Source: an uncultured Cohaesibacter sp.
GTDB lineage: Bacteria > Pseudomonadota > Alphaproteobacteria > Rhizobiales > Cohaesibacteraceae
Assembly (NCBI RefSeq): GCF_963677725.1
Contig: NZ_OY782507.1
Coordinates: 1,116,001 to 1,180,000, forward strand
DNA: 64,000 bases
Direction of reading: 5' to 3'
Shown here: piece by piece, positions 25,688 through 35,220 of the stretch
How positions within the stretch are numbered: the stretch's first letter is position 1
How the letters are laid out: each line of letters begins with the position of its first letter
Notes under the pieces: model-generated
Told to the model about the DNA's origin: nothing
Database searches by the model: none
What the model saw: the letters and a program-made list of their open reading frames with translations, nothing else
Made by a program: the position numbers and the translations under genes

Positions 25688-26276
25688 CCAGCTGTCCCCT
25701 TGCTGTGATGCAGTTATATTGTGCAACGCAATTGTATAGACAATTTCGATCAGTTTTCCAACTTTTCGTACCAAACCGTCTAAATATGATTATTTTCGCG
25801 CCATTTTTGGATCAAATGATGCGCATTTCTGTGCGTAAGTGGACCCAAGTCGATCCATTTGGACGGGTTGTCGCACTATCTGACTATTGCGAGCTGCTTC
25901 AAATTAGAATTGCCACAAGTGATTCGGTTTTAACTTAGCAAGCGCGGCAACATCCCGCGAAAGCCTGAGAGATTTAACAGACAAAATGAGGCAAGCCTTG
26001 GTCATTTAGGGTTATTTTTGGCCGATCGGTCCGATTTTTTGCACCTGTCGGAACATCGCAGCGGCCGATCCCGGCACCAAAAGAGAGATTTTTCGCTAGT
26101 TATTTCTCCTCATCTGATTTGCAGATACGCAGAAGCCAATCGCCAACATCAAGGGTCAACGACTGCTTTGCAGTGTCCCGCGCTTCTGCTACATTCTTCG
26201 CGAAAAGAGGACTCTCCCACCCTCTTGTTAAAAGAGACCCTCCCCCACTTTTCCATCTCCCGTCCGCATTCAACAA
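25688..26276. other. Divergent intergenic region between tetR and the flavoenzyme gene
   Basis: About 590 bases. Holds the candidate operator at 25730-25745 near tetR. The part before 26277 contains no credible coding frame and no ribosome-binding site that clearly fits the next gene. The segment 26020-26090 has two copies of GGCCGATC (near 26020 and 26063), possibly a second binding site. Confidence 0.4.
25730..25745. promoter_or_regulatory. Candidate TetR-family operator
   Basis: AATTGT-ATAG-ACAATT is a perfect 6+4+6 dyad 43 bases upstream of the tetR start codon, the expected place for autorepression. The link to this particular regulator is inferred from position. Confidence 0.45.
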
Positions 26277-27761
26277 GTGATCAGATCCGTGACAGACATT
26301 TCTTCTTCAAGCCAAGCTAGCCCTTCGATAGATCCATCCATCATTGCCCAGTTCGAAACCATTTTGGGCGCCGCCAATTGCCTGACAAAGCCGAGCGATA
26401 TTGAAAGCTATTGTCGAGAATGGCGAAACAAGTTTTTCGGCGTTACGTCCCTTGTTCTCAAACCGGGTTCAACCGAGGAAGTCAGCGCTTGCCTCAAGTT
26501 GGCCTATGCGCTCGGGGTCCCGATTGTGCCGCAAGGGGGCAATACCGGGCTGGTTGGCGGACAGATCACCGACCGGTCTGGCAAAGAAGTCATCCTGTCG
26601 ACGGAACGCCTCAGAACGATCCGCACCATCGATGCACAAAGCAATGTCGTGGTTGCGGAAGCCGGTGTGATTCTGGAAAGCCTGCAACAAGCGGCGGAGA
26701 AAGTAGACCGGTTGTTTCCGCTCTCCCTTGGTGCGCAGGGTTCTTGCCAGATTGGTGGCAATCTGTCGACCAATGCAGGCGGCACAGCAGTGCTGGCCTA
26801 TGGCAATGCCCGCGATCTGGTGCTGGGACTGGAAGTGGTCCTGCCCGATGGACGCATCTTGAACGGGTTGCGCAGTCTGCGCAAGGACAATACGGGCTAT
26901 GACTTGAAGCATCTCTTCATAGGAGCCGAAGGAACCCTTGGCATTATTACGGCTGCGTCGCTGAAGCTTTATCCGCGCCCAAGAGACCAGCAGGTCAGCT
27001 TTGTGGCATTGGAAACTCCGCAACAGGCCCTTGAGTTGTTCAACCTTGCGCAATCCCATGCAGGGACGATGCTGACCGGGTTCGAGTTGATGCCGCGGAT
27101 GGGGCTCGAATTTGCATTTCGGCATTTGCAAGGCGCACGCGACCCTTTGACCGAGAGCTATCCATGGTATTGCCTGCTGGAATTGTCGATCGGGTCGGAT
27201 GCGCTGGATGGACGCGCCCTGATCGAGACCATCTTGTCAGAAGCGTTCGAAGCCGGTTTGGTCGCGGATGCCGCTCTTGCCGAGAACAAACAGCAGGTGA
27301 TGGATTTCTGGCATGTTCGCCATGGCATGAGTGAAGTGCAAAAGGAAGAAGGCGGCTCGATCAAGCACGATATTTCGGTTCCAGTCAGCGCCATACCAGC
27401 CTTTCTGGAGCGCGCACTGGCGGATTGCGAAGAGGCCATTCCCGGCTGCCGTCCTATTCCGTTTGGCCATATGGGCGACGGCAATTTGCATTTCAACATT
27501 TCCCAGCCGGAAGGCGCAGACACGGCTGCTTTTCTTGATCGCTGGGAAGAGATCAGTGAGCGAGTGCATGCCATTGTCATGGATATGGGCGGCTCGATTT
27601 CAGCAGAGCATGGTATCGGCGTCTTGAAGCGCGATCTGCTGCCCGGGGTCAAGGATCCTGTCGAGATGGAATTGATGCATCAGATCAAGACCCTGCTTGA
27701 CCCGAAAGGTCTGCTCAATCCGGACAAAGTTCTCGCCCGCTCCCCCAATCAAGACAAGTGA
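26277..27761 (+). CDS. FAD-binding D-2-hydroxyacid dehydrogenase (GlcD/D2HGDH-like)
   Basis: A 494-residue VAO-type flavoprotein. The FAD-binding PCMH domain is clear: VPQGGNTGLVGGQ, then LGAQGSCQIGGNLSTNAGG and IGAEGTLGIIT; the C-terminal FAD-oxidase domain carries GDGNLHFN and the family-ending MGGSISAEHGIGVLKR. These enzymes oxidise D-lactate, D-2-hydroxyglutarate or glycolate and pass electrons to a membrane or ETF acceptor. Starts are GTG 26277 or GTG 26289; neither has a good ribosome-binding site. Next gene (GNAT) starts nine bases after its stop. Confidence 0.9.
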   Translation: MIRSVTDISSSSQASPSIDPSIIAQFETILGAANCLTKPSDIESYCREWRNKFFGVTSLVLKPGSTEEVSACLKLAYALGVPIVPQGGNTGLVGGQITDRSGKEVILSTERLRTIRTIDAQSNVVVAEAGVILESLQQAAEKVDRLFPLSLGAQGSCQIGGNLSTNAGGTAVLAYGNARDLVLGLEVVLPDGRILNGLRSLRKDNTGYDLKHLFIGAEGTLGIITAASLKLYPRPRDQQVSFVALETPQQALELFNLAQSHAGTMLTGFELMPRMGLEFAFRHLQGARDPLTESYPWYCLLELSIGSDALDGRALIETILSEAFEAGLVADAALAENKQQVMDFWHVRHGMSEVQKEEGGSIKHDISVPVSAIPAFLERALADCEEAIPGCRPIPFGHMGDGNLHFNISQPEGADTAAFLDRWEEISERVHAIVMDMGGSISAEHGIGVLKRDLLPGVKDPVEMELMHQIKTLLDPKGLLNPDKVLARSPNQDK

Positions 27762-27769
27762 AGAGACAG

Positions 27770-28222
27770 ATGGCCAGCTTGACCATTCGCGATGCATCCG
27801 AGCAAGACAGAGAGGCTGTGATTGCCCTGTGGCGGGCCTGTGATCTGACGCGGCCCTGGAACGATCCGGATAATGATTTCGGCTTCGCGCTTGGCAAGCC
27901 CTCTTCCCACATCCTGATCGCCTTTTTGCCCGACCGTGACACAGCTATAGGCACTGTCATGGTCGGGCATGATGGCCATCGTGGCTGGTTCTATTATCTG
28001 GCGGTTTGCCCTGAGCAGCAAGGCCAGGGCTTTGGCAAGGAGTTGCTGCGGGCAGCCGAAGCCTGGCTTCTGTCAAAGGGCGTCTGGAAGGCCCATCTGA
28101 TGGTGCGCACGGGCAACGAGAAGGTGATCCGCTTCTACGAATCCCTTGGCTATAATGTCAGTGAAACGCAGGTGATGGAGCGCTGGATCGATCCGAGCAA
28201 GCGCGGCGACACGGCCTCTTAG
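27770..28222 (+). CDS. GNAT family N-acetyltransferase (YpeA-like)
   Basis: ATG 27770 (GAAGAGA just upstream) gives 150 residues; GTG 27758, overlapping the previous stop, is an alternative. The protein shows the YpeA pattern: IALWRACDLTRPWNDP near the N-terminus, MVGHDGHRGWFYYLAV, and the acetyl-CoA pyrophosphate loop EQQGQGFGKELL. The acceptor substrate is unknown. Close coupling to the 2-hydroxyacid dehydrogenase suggests one transcript. Confidence 0.85.
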   Translation: MASLTIRDASEQDREAVIALWRACDLTRPWNDPDNDFGFALGKPSSHILIAFLPDRDTAIGTVMVGHDGHRGWFYYLAVCPEQQGQGFGKELLRAAEAWLLSKGVWKAHLMVRTGNEKVIRFYESLGYNVSETQVMERWIDPSKRGDTAS

Positions 28223-28274
28223 CAGGGCCTGGTGAAAGGGCAGCTTTGTCAGTTTGACAGCGCTGCTTCTGACC

Positions 28275-28532
28275 TCACCCCTTGGGGCCAAACAGGGTCA
28301 GAACGAGCCAGATGGGCATGATTACGACCATGCCGACCAACGTGTTGGGCACAGCCCAGATCACCAGCCAGTTGATGGTCAGCTCAAGGGCATCGGTAAG
28401 TTGGTCGATATAACTCGACATGCCGGGGAAAATGTCTTTGGTCGTAATGCCCAGAAATGTCAGTACGGTTCCGGTCACCAGCGACGCGAGCAGGGCCTTG
28501 CCCAAATTGGACAGCATTCTCGCAAAACGCAT
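28275..28532 (-). CDS. Small DUF6460-like membrane protein
   Basis: ATG 28532 gives 85 residues with two hydrophobic segments. The piece LLASLVTGTVLTFLGITTKDIF matches the pattern of DUF6460 proteins of rhizobia (helix followed by a G-I-T-x-x-D/E turn). The second half (LELTINWLVIWAVPNTLVGMVVIMPIWLV) would span the membrane. Function unknown. Monocistronic or at the end of the AsmA transcript, about 150 bases after that gene. Confidence 0.7.
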   Translation of the reverse strand: MRFARMLSNLGKALLASLVTGTVLTFLGITTKDIFPGMSSYIDQLTDALELTINWLVIWAVPNTLVGMVVIMPIWLVLTLFGPKG

Positions 28533-28680
28533 GGTCCTCTCCTCTCGTGCGCTTATCAGTTCAGGGATGGATGTGTCGCTTGTCGACGGCCCCACGCCGC
28601 ATATGTGCTGCGGGCACCTGTCAGCTGGCACCCTAGCATCGAAGAGGTAACCATCGGTTAACGATGAAGGGCTGACCGCG

Positions 28681-30828
28681 TCAAAAATCATCCTTGGGTT
28701 TGAGCTGATCGTCTTTGCCTGTCGGGTTCGACTGGAACAGCTCGTTCACCGCATCACCAATTGCTTCTTTCAGCTTTTCGGCCGTGCTTGGTTCGGCTGG
28801 TTTGGCATCTGAGGCGGGGGTGTTTGGGGCGGGGGTGTTTGGGGCGCTGTCAGGAGCGGCATCGACTGGCGATGCCGTCAACGGGCTCACTGGTGCGGGT
28901 TGTTGTGTCCCGGGCGCGGCTTCAGAGCCAACATCGGGTGTCTTGGTGGTCTGCGAAGGCGCATTTGCATTCTGAGGCTGTTGACCTGGTTTGCGGGCGG
29001 TTTGGGGTTTGGTGGCATCCGCTCTGCTCAGGGTCGGCTGTGCCATTGGGCCATGAAGACGGAAGGGGAATTTTTTCGCTGATGCGTCGGTCTTTTGGGT
29101 GGCCGGGTCTGCGCTGTCATAGAGCAGCAACGTGGCGGGAACATCAAGGCTCATATGAGAAAGGGCGATATAGGCATCCCCTTTCACCGCCCGTTTGCCG
29201 GATGTAAGTCGGATGTCATTCAGGGCGAGGGAATCTCCCTGCAAGACTGCGCGAAGAGAGAGAACATCAAAATTCGTACTCCCCAGATACAAGCCTTCCG
29301 TCGCTTTCGCGGTCAGAGGTTTGTCGACATCTTTGAGACTTGCTTCCAATAGATCGAGATTGAAATGCTCGAACCCGCCTTCGGTAACAACAAGGCTCAT
29401 TTCACCTGATGCCTGTTTTGCCATTTGGCGCAAGGTATGCCCTTCTCCCTCCACGTCAAGCTCGGCGAGTGTCGTGCCGGTGACAAAATCGGAATTGGCA
29501 TAGTCCCGCGCAAAGGTGCCAGCCAGCAAACCATTGGCCTTGGCGCGCAGGTGGCCATACATGGTCTCTGGTTTGTTTTTGTCACGATGCATGTCAAGGC
29601 TGGCTTCCAGACGGCCACCATAGGCATAGGTTTCACCTATGGAAAAAGCCAGCTGGCTGTTGCGCGTAACCAGCGAGGCAGCGGTGCGGCCCAACCGAAG
29701 AGGCGAGGCAATCAGATTGTCGGTGGAAAGACGGATATCAAGATCGGCCCGCAAGAGATCTTCTGCCGAAACGCTCATATCCAGCACCGAGCGGTCTTTG
29801 CCGAAACTCTTCAAATAAGGATCGAGATTAATCTTGTCACTTGCCAGCGTGCCTTGGAGCATCGGGCGGTCGCGACGGAAATCGAGTTGCAGCACGCCAT
29901 CAGCGCTATGGTCATCGAGCTGCAGGGTCATGTCAGAAAACGAAACCGAGGCATCAACCGAATTGGCGCGTGCCTTCAGGGCCACTGGGCCAAAGCCCTC
30001 GCCTTCTGGAAGCGGTTTGCCGAGCCAGGCTAGCATCGTGCGCAGAGATTGCGTTTCAAAGGAGAAATCGCCTTCCAACTGGAATTGCGCCATGGTGGCA
30101 GCCGATCCATCGAGAGACGCTTCAAACATTGGTGATTTGATCTCCAATGACACAGGCGACAGGCCGCCGCCAAAGAGGTCCATCGGATTGCCGGAGCGCA
30201 CGAGATATTCGACAGGTTGGTTTCGCCACTCAACCGAGCCATTCAGCGAAGCCGCCTCACCTGTATTGGGCCAGTCAAAGGAGAAATTGATGGAATCGAG
30301 TTGTTCATCCCATCCGGCCTGACGATCGCGGATATGGGCGCTTCCGTTGGAGATGACAAACCGGCCAAGGGAAATGTCTGACAGCTTCAGTCGACCATCA
30401 TCGGGATCGTTTGATACCAGAGATCCGTTCGTCATGTCCCAGGATGTCTTGCCCTCTTCATTGCGGACAAATTCGAATTTCGGTTTTTCGAGATGAAACC
30501 GTCGCACCTGAAATTTACCGACCAGCATCGGCAGCCAGTACATTTCAGCGCGCAGAACTTGCATGGAGACCAGATCGGGTTCGTCCGGTCCAATCCGAGA
30601 CGCAACCTGAACATTCTTCAGCTTGAAGGTGATATAGGGGAAGACGGTAACAACGGGTTCGCCTCGAATGGTCACAGGCAGGCCCATCCAGTCAGAAATC
30701 TGGCGGGAAATCTGGTTCTTGACCACCTTTGTGTTGATCAGATGAGGCGTTGCGGCGATCAAGCCGGCCAACAAGACCACAAGGGCCAAACATGTCCATA
30801 AGATCCTGATACGCAACGTCCGCGACAT
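28681..30828 (-). CDS. AsmA family protein
   Basis: From ATG 30828 the protein is 715 residues. It has one N-terminal membrane anchor (about 8-28), the AsmA N-terminal domain (TKVVKNQISRQISDWMGLPVTIRG), a long beta-rich periplasmic middle and the C-terminal AsmA_2-like block (GEGHTLRQMAKQASGEMSLVV...). The last 110 residues are low-complexity Pro/Ala/Thr-rich and probably disordered. AsmA-like proteins are bridge-type lipid-transfer proteins thought to carry phospholipids to the outer membrane. Upstream in-frame codons to 31230 look non-coding. Confidence 0.85.
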   Translation of the reverse strand: MSRTLRIRILWTCLALVVLLAGLIAATPHLINTKVVKNQISRQISDWMGLPVTIRGEPVVTVFPYITFKLKNVQVASRIGPDEPDLVSMQVLRAEMYWLPMLVGKFQVRRFHLEKPKFEFVRNEEGKTSWDMTNGSLVSNDPDDGRLKLSDISLGRFVISNGSAHIRDRQAGWDEQLDSINFSFDWPNTGEAASLNGSVEWRNQPVEYLVRSGNPMDLFGGGLSPVSLEIKSPMFEASLDGSAATMAQFQLEGDFSFETQSLRTMLAWLGKPLPEGEGFGPVALKARANSVDASVSFSDMTLQLDDHSADGVLQLDFRRDRPMLQGTLASDKINLDPYLKSFGKDRSVLDMSVSAEDLLRADLDIRLSTDNLIASPLRLGRTAASLVTRNSQLAFSIGETYAYGGRLEASLDMHRDKNKPETMYGHLRAKANGLLAGTFARDYANSDFVTGTTLAELDVEGEGHTLRQMAKQASGEMSLVVTEGGFEHFNLDLLEASLKDVDKPLTAKATEGLYLGSTNFDVLSLRAVLQGDSLALNDIRLTSGKRAVKGDAYIALSHMSLDVPATLLLYDSADPATQKTDASAKKFPFRLHGPMAQPTLSRADATKPQTARKPGQQPQNANAPSQTTKTPDVGSEAAPGTQQPAPVSPLTASPVDAAPDSAPNTPAPNTPASDAKPAEPSTAEKLKEAIGDAVNELFQSNPTGKDDQLKPKDDF

Positions 30829-31296
30829 GAGACTGCCGTCCTTTCCCGATTGACTGCGATCAAGATGCACAAGGTTCCAAGCCCCCATGCCTGACGCAGT
30901 CGCCCTCCTTCTGGCCTGCTCTTTGCGGCTGCTTGAGGCAGCTCTGGCAAAAACAGGCTGCCAAGAGTCGTATGCGGATGCAAGGACAGACATGGCAAGG
31001 ATGTCTTTGTGCCTGAATAACGCTCTGCCATCGGGGATACAAGCGCAAAGCCGGTGCGAGACTGATATAGCGCTGAAATTGTGGAGCAAACGGCCTGCGG
31101 CAGGCTCATTGAGCGATGCGCCCTGCCGATCATCGCAGGGTGGCGCGATTTTGTGCCAGCGATAGGGCGATCCGGCTCCCTTTTTCATGCCCTTTCCGAC
31201 CTGTGTGCCGGAAAAGTGGCGATGTAACAACCCGCGCCACCAGAGGCGACGCGGGTCTGATTTGGTTCGAGCGCACTTAGCGCTTGGTCAGTATGG
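30829..31296. other. Intergenic region upstream of the AsmA gene
   Basis: About 470 bases between scoB and the AsmA gene, both minus strand. I see one imperfect hairpin after scoB on the minus strand (about 31223-31257, ACCCGCG paired with CGCGGGT), possibly a weak terminator. An open frame continues from the AsmA gene to 31230 but has no family similarity. Confidence 0.4.
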
Positions 31297-31935
31297 TCAG
31301 TCCTGCAAATCGACGATCAGATTGGCCTCGGTCGCGGACAGAACGTCCTCGACTGTGACATCCGGGGCCAGCTCGATGAGAGCAAGGCCATCTGCGCGGA
31401 CTTCCATCACCCCGAGACCGGTGATGATCAGATCAACAACACCCTTGCCGGTTAGTGGAAGCGTGCATTGCTTGAGGATCTTGCTTTCGCCCTTCTTGTT
31501 GGTGTGGTCCATCACAACAACAATTTTCTTGACGCCGGAGACCAGGTCCATTGCGCCGCCCATGCCCTTGACGAGCTTGCCGGGGATCATCCAGTTGGCG
31601 AGGTCGCCATTTTCCGCCACCTCCATTGCGCCCAGAACCGAGAGGTCGATGTGACCGCCCCGGATCATGCCAAAAGACTGGGATGAAGAGAAATAGGAAG
31701 AGCGCTTGAGTTCGGTGATGGTCTGCTTGCCCGCATTGATCAGGTCGGCATCCACTTCATCCTCAGTGGGGAATGGTCCCATGCCGAGCATGCCATTTTC
31801 CGACTGGAGGGTGATTTCCTTGTCGCCAACATAGTTGGCCACGAGGGTAGGAATGCCAATACCAAGATTGACGTAAAAGCCGTCCTGCAATTCCTGTGCG
31901 GCGCGTTCGGCCATTTGATCACGTGTCCATGCCAT
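31297..31935 (-). CDS. scoB: 3-oxoacid CoA-transferase subunit B
   Basis: Second subunit of succinyl-CoA:3-ketoacid CoA-transferase, which activates acetoacetate with succinyl-CoA. The 212-residue protein has the catalytic glutamate in the [10 protein letters not shown] block, followed by [14 protein letters not shown] and the C-terminal [14 protein letters not shown] typical of the beta subunit. It begins 14 bases after scoA stops; the two form one operon. The start has an in-frame ATG with GGGGAGAGACGGAT upstream. Confidence 0.95.
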   Translation of the reverse strand: MAWTRDQMAERAAQELQDGFYVNLGIGIPTLVANYVGDKEITLQSENGMLGMGPFPTEDEVDADLINAGKQTITELKRSSYFSSSQSFGMIRGGHIDLSVLGAMEVAENGDLANWMIPGKLVKGMGGAMDLVSGVKKIVVVMDHTNKKGESKILKQCTLPLTGKGVVDLIITGLGVMEVRADGLALIELAPDVTVEDVLSATEANLIVDLQD

Positions 31936-31949
31936 ATCCGTCTCTCCCC

Positions 31950-32645
31950 TTAGCTGGCACGTACAGTGCGTTGTTCAATGCGTTTTTCATACTCACCCTG
32001 AACGATGCGCTGAACGAAAATTTCAGGGGTATGGATGGCCATTTTGTCAAGCGAGCCGAGTTCAACGATTTCCTCAACCTCGGCCAAGGTAACCTTGCCG
32101 GCCGTGGCGCATTCAGGATTGAAGTTCATGGCGGTTTTACGATAGGTCAGATTGCCCTTTTCATCACCGCGCCAGGCCTTGACCAGAGCAAGATCGGTCT
32201 TGATGCCGCGCTCCAGAATATAGGTCTCGCCGTCGAAGTCTTTATGCTCTTTGCCCTCGGCAATGATGGTGCCGACACCTGTCTTGGTGTAGAAGCCCGG
32301 AATCCCGGCCCCGCCTGCGCGCAGGCGCTCGGCGAGTGTGCCTTGAGGGTTGAATTCCAATTCCAGCTCGCCAGACAGATATTGGCGCATGAATTCGGCA
32401 TTCTCCCCGACATAGGAAGAGACCATTTTCTTGATCTGGCGGGTTTGGAGCAGCAGGCCCATGCCGAAATCATCAACCCCACAATTGTTTGAAACAACCG
32501 TAATGTCCTTCACGCCGGTTTCGCGCAAAGCAAGGATGAGATTCTCCGGAATACCGCACAAGCCGAAACCGCCGACGGCGATTGTCATGCCATCGAATAC
32601 CAGCCCTTCCAGCGCTTCTGCGGCGCTGGCATAAACCTTTTTCAT
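31950..32645 (-). CDS. scoA: 3-oxoacid CoA-transferase subunit A
   Basis: First subunit of the same CoA-transferase. ATG 32645 (GGGAG eight bases upstream) gives 231 residues. Family markers: the N-terminal [15 protein letters not shown], the CoA-binding [13 protein letters not shown] and the VVSNNCG turn. Product and partner let the cell use ketone bodies and acetoacetate from polyhydroxybutyrate or amino-acid breakdown; no phb gene lies nearby. Confidence 0.95.
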   Translation of the reverse strand: MKKVYASAAEALEGLVFDGMTIAVGGFGLCGIPENLILALRETGVKDITVVSNNCGVDDFGMGLLLQTRQIKKMVSSYVGENAEFMRQYLSGELELEFNPQGTLAERLRAGGAGIPGFYTKTGVGTIIAEGKEHKDFDGETYILERGIKTDLALVKAWRGDEKGNLTYRKTAMNFNPECATAGKVTLAEVEEIVELGSLDKMAIHTPEIFVQRIVQGEYEKRIEQRTVRAS

Positions 32646-33195
32646 TCTATTCTCCCACATTCGATCCGGCTTGCCTTGGGCAGGCCTTGTCGGATCTATC
32701 TCCTGTTTCCGGTTCTTTGATGCTTCAACGAAAGCGCTTGATCACGGACCAACCGGACATCACGCCTCATGTGACTGCTCCAAGGTGACAAAGGGCTGTA
32801 TCGGCAACCGAAGACCTGTTGTCTCTTGGGATCTTTTGATCATTTATCCGTTTCGGCTCCCGTCCAACCCGGTGAAAATGACAAGATGACTTGCGAACCG
32901 GAGCAGTGACAGACTTACAAGTGTTCGCCGGATTTACAAGCCCGGAATGAGCCAGATTCATCTAAAGGCCGAGACGCTTTGGCTTTTTCCCCTCGCTGCT
33001 TGACCCGAGTAACCATTTATTTCGACTATTAGAAATCAACTCAAATTTTATATTCTCCGCAAGCGTAAATACCTATAATCTGGTTATACAATGTCAGGGC
33101 GTATTATGGTCCCCTAGCGCCTAGAGGAATGGTGATGAATATGACCTGACTTGTTAAGCGGCTGGCGATAAGGCCGCGTATTCCGTCAACTCAAA

Positions 33196-33214
33196 AACCC
33201 GGCTTTGCCGGGTT
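33196..33214. terminator. Terminator downstream of the ferric permease gene
   Basis: An 8-bp stem AACCCGGC/GCCGGGTT with loop TTT. On the minus strand it is followed by TTTGAG (a run of five T counting the stem end), so it probably ends the permease transcript about 100 bases after its stop; it can also act on the plus strand (GTCTTTT). Confidence 0.7.
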
Positions 33215-33220
33215 GTCTTT

Positions 33221-33259
33221 TCCAATTCAATCCAATCCAATTCAATCCAATCCAATTGG
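33221..33259. repeat. Pentamer microsatellite (TCCAA/TTCAA)
   Basis: Seven consecutive pentamers, TCCAA or TTCAA, from 33221 to 33255, forming a 15-bp unit repeated about 2.6 times. Shorter relatives (TCCAATCCAATT) occur in two other intergenic regions of the window, 37141-37152 and about 44839-44852. Confidence 0.65.
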
Positions 33260-33315
33260 CACCCACTCCTTGCGCTGGCGCATGTGGATTGATCACTTTG
33301 TGCACGCTTGAACCT

Positions 33316-35049
33316 TCAGTTCGTGTGCGACCGGTTGGCCGTGCGCGAGAGCAGGATAACCGGCACGATGCCGACCACGACGATGGCAAGCGCAGCAAGC
33401 GATCCTTTCTCGAAAGCCTCCAGAGATGCCTGCCCATAGACAAGCGTCGCCAACGTGTCGAAATTGAACGGGCGCAGCAGAATGGTGGCGGGCAATTCCT
33501 TCATGACATCCACAAAGACCAGCAAAGCCCCAGACACCAGCGCGGGGCGGATCATTGGCAGATCAATCTCTATGAGGGTCCGCATGGGTGAGCGTCCGAG
33601 CGTTCTGGCAGCGGCTTCCAGATTGGGAGAAATGCGCTGCAATCCCGTCTCCCCTGCCCCGTAGGACATGGCCATGAAGCGCACACAATAGGCATAGAGC
33701 ATGGCTGCGCCCGAGCTGATGATGATCAACCCCGTGGCAATGCCGAACCATTGCTTCATCGTTGAGGCGATCAAATTGTCAAGCATGGCGACCGGAATCA
33801 GTATCCCGACAGCAAGCACGGTTCCGGGGACCGCATAGCCGATGGCCGAGGTGCGGGTGATGGCTTCGGCCAGATTGCTCTTCTGTATTCTGGCGACATA
33901 GGCAAGGCTGGTGCCAATCATTGTGGTGAGGATGGCCGCAGCCGATGCCAGCAGGAGCGAATTCCCCATGGCCGACACAAATTCCTCATTCAGATTGTCG
34001 CCCCAATTAAGGATGACCGAACGGGTCAACACCATGGCAGGCAAGACAAAGCCAAGGAAGATCGGCAGGGCACAAATCAATGTGGCAATCATCCCGCGCA
34101 GGCCGGTGAGGTGGAAGCTGGGCAATGCCTGATAACGGCGTGTTGTCACTGCAAACCGCTGCTGGCGACGGCCACGGCGCTCCAACCACAAAAGAAGCAG
34201 CACGAACAATAGCATCACCGACGAAATCTGGGCGGCACCGGCAAGGCTGGAGCGGTTCAGCCATGTGTCGTAAACGCTAAAGGTCAGCGTCTTGACGCCG
34301 AAAAACTCGACCGCTCCAATGTCGTTGAGGCATTCCATCATGGCCAGCGTCACCCCGACGACAATCGCCGGGCGCGCCAGTGGCAGAGCAACCGCAAAGA
34401 ACAGACGGATGGGGCCAGCACCCAAGGTGCGCGAGACATCCAGCGCACAGGCAGACTGAAGCAGGAAAGTTGCTCGGGTGGTCAGATAGATATAGGGATA
34501 AAGCACAAGGCTCATCACAATGATGGCACCCGGCAGGCTGCGGATTTCAGGGAACCAATAATCACGGGCATTTTTGAAACTGAACAGCCAGCGCAAGACA
34601 CTTTGGGCCGGGCCGGAATAGTCCAGCAATTCAACTGAGGCATAGGCGACGATATAGGTGGGAATGGCAAGCGGGATCAGCAAAGCCCATTGGAAAATGG
34701 CGCGTCCGGGAAAGCGACACATGGTCACCAGCCATGCGGTCGAGACGCCAATCAGCATGGTCAGGCTCCCCACGCCCAGCATCAGCCAGAAAGTCGTCAT
34801 CAATGAGCGCGGCAAGACGGTGGAGACCAGATGCGGCCAAACATCCCCCGCGTCGCCAAAGGCGATGATGACCAGCGACAGGATCGGAGCGATGACCAGC
34901 AGGGTCAAAAGGCACAACAATGTCCAACCAAAGATGCTTTGCCTCGTCGCAGTGACTGATTGCCAAAAACCCGGTCTGGCAAGCGGTGGCTCGGCACGGG
35001 ACGGCTGATCAGCAGGGAATTGCGGTGACTGGGGCAAAGGTGGTCTCAA
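33316..35049 (-). CDS. Ferric iron ABC transporter permease, fused two-domain type (FbpB-like)
   Basis: A 577-residue inner-membrane permease with two homologous halves and about twelve helices. Each half ends in an EAA-type ATPase-docking loop: SRTLGAGPIRLFFAVALPLARPA in a first form (about residues 210-230) and EAARTLGRSPMRTLIEIDLP in the second. This architecture is the FbpB/SfuB/ThiP class. The partner binding protein is encoded just upstream (35663-36694) but no ATPase gene is in the window. No ATG is available near the start; TTG 35049 is used by default, with TTG 35037 as alternative. Confidence 0.88.
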   Translation of the reverse strand: MRPPLPQSPQFPADQPSRAEPPLARPGFWQSVTATRQSIFGWTLLCLLTLLVIAPILSLVIIAFGDAGDVWPHLVSTVLPRSLMTTFWLMLGVGSLTMLIGVSTAWLVTMCRFPGRAIFQWALLIPLAIPTYIVAYASVELLDYSGPAQSVLRWLFSFKNARDYWFPEIRSLPGAIIVMSLVLYPYIYLTTRATFLLQSACALDVSRTLGAGPIRLFFAVALPLARPAIVVGVTLAMMECLNDIGAVEFFGVKTLTFSVYDTWLNRSSLAGAAQISSVMLLFVLLLLWLERRGRRQQRFAVTTRRYQALPSFHLTGLRGMIATLICALPIFLGFVLPAMVLTRSVILNWGDNLNEEFVSAMGNSLLLASAAAILTTMIGTSLAYVARIQKSNLAEAITRTSAIGYAVPGTVLAVGILIPVAMLDNLIASTMKQWFGIATGLIIISSGAAMLYAYCVRFMAMSYGAGETGLQRISPNLEAAARTLGRSPMRTLIEIDLPMIRPALVSGALLVFVDVMKELPATILLRPFNFDTLATLVYGQASLEAFEKGSLAALAIVVVGIVPVILLSRTANRSHTN

Positions 35050-35181
35050 TGCAGCAATTGTTGATTTTCAAATACATCTTATAGGGAGGTTTGCAGACAA
35101 AGATCAAGACGGGCCTGCCTTTTTGCCATCAAACATCTGTCAGCAAATAGTCGCTTGATAACGCAAAACCTGATGGTTCAA
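35050..35181 (-). other. Short gap before the ferric permease gene
   Basis: About 130 bases lie between a minus-strand terminator and the permease start. If the terminator at 35182-35220 is efficient, the permease must have its own promoter here; a run CTTATAGGGAGG is present but I cannot assign hexamers safely. Confidence 0.3.
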
Positions 35182-35220
35182 AAAAGAAAGTGCCACGATG
35201 CTGGGAAACATCGTGGCACT
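35182..35220 (-). terminator. Terminator between the binding-protein gene and the permease gene
   Basis: A perfect 12-bp stem AGTGCCACGATG / CATCGTGGCACT (35220-35209 with 35200-35189) followed on the minus strand by TTCTTTTTTG. The plus-strand side has no T-run. It therefore ends minus-strand transcription that comes through the repeat-hairpin region, not plus-strand transcription. Confidence 0.88.

Larger units (their letters stand above)
32646..33315. other. Intergenic region between scoA and the ferric permease gene
   Basis: About 670 bases with no credible coding frame. The stretch 33010-33085 is A+T-rich and has a TATAAT at 33074-33079. A terminator (33196-33214) and a pentamer repeat (33221-33255) follow. 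No recognisable RNA gene. Confidence 0.45.

Noticed and set aside
33074..33214. Plus-strand sRNA from TATAAT at 33074 to the hairpin at 33196-33214
   Set aside because: No convincing -35 hexamer at the right distance, and the hairpin's better T-run is on the minus strand, where it ends the ferric permease transcript.
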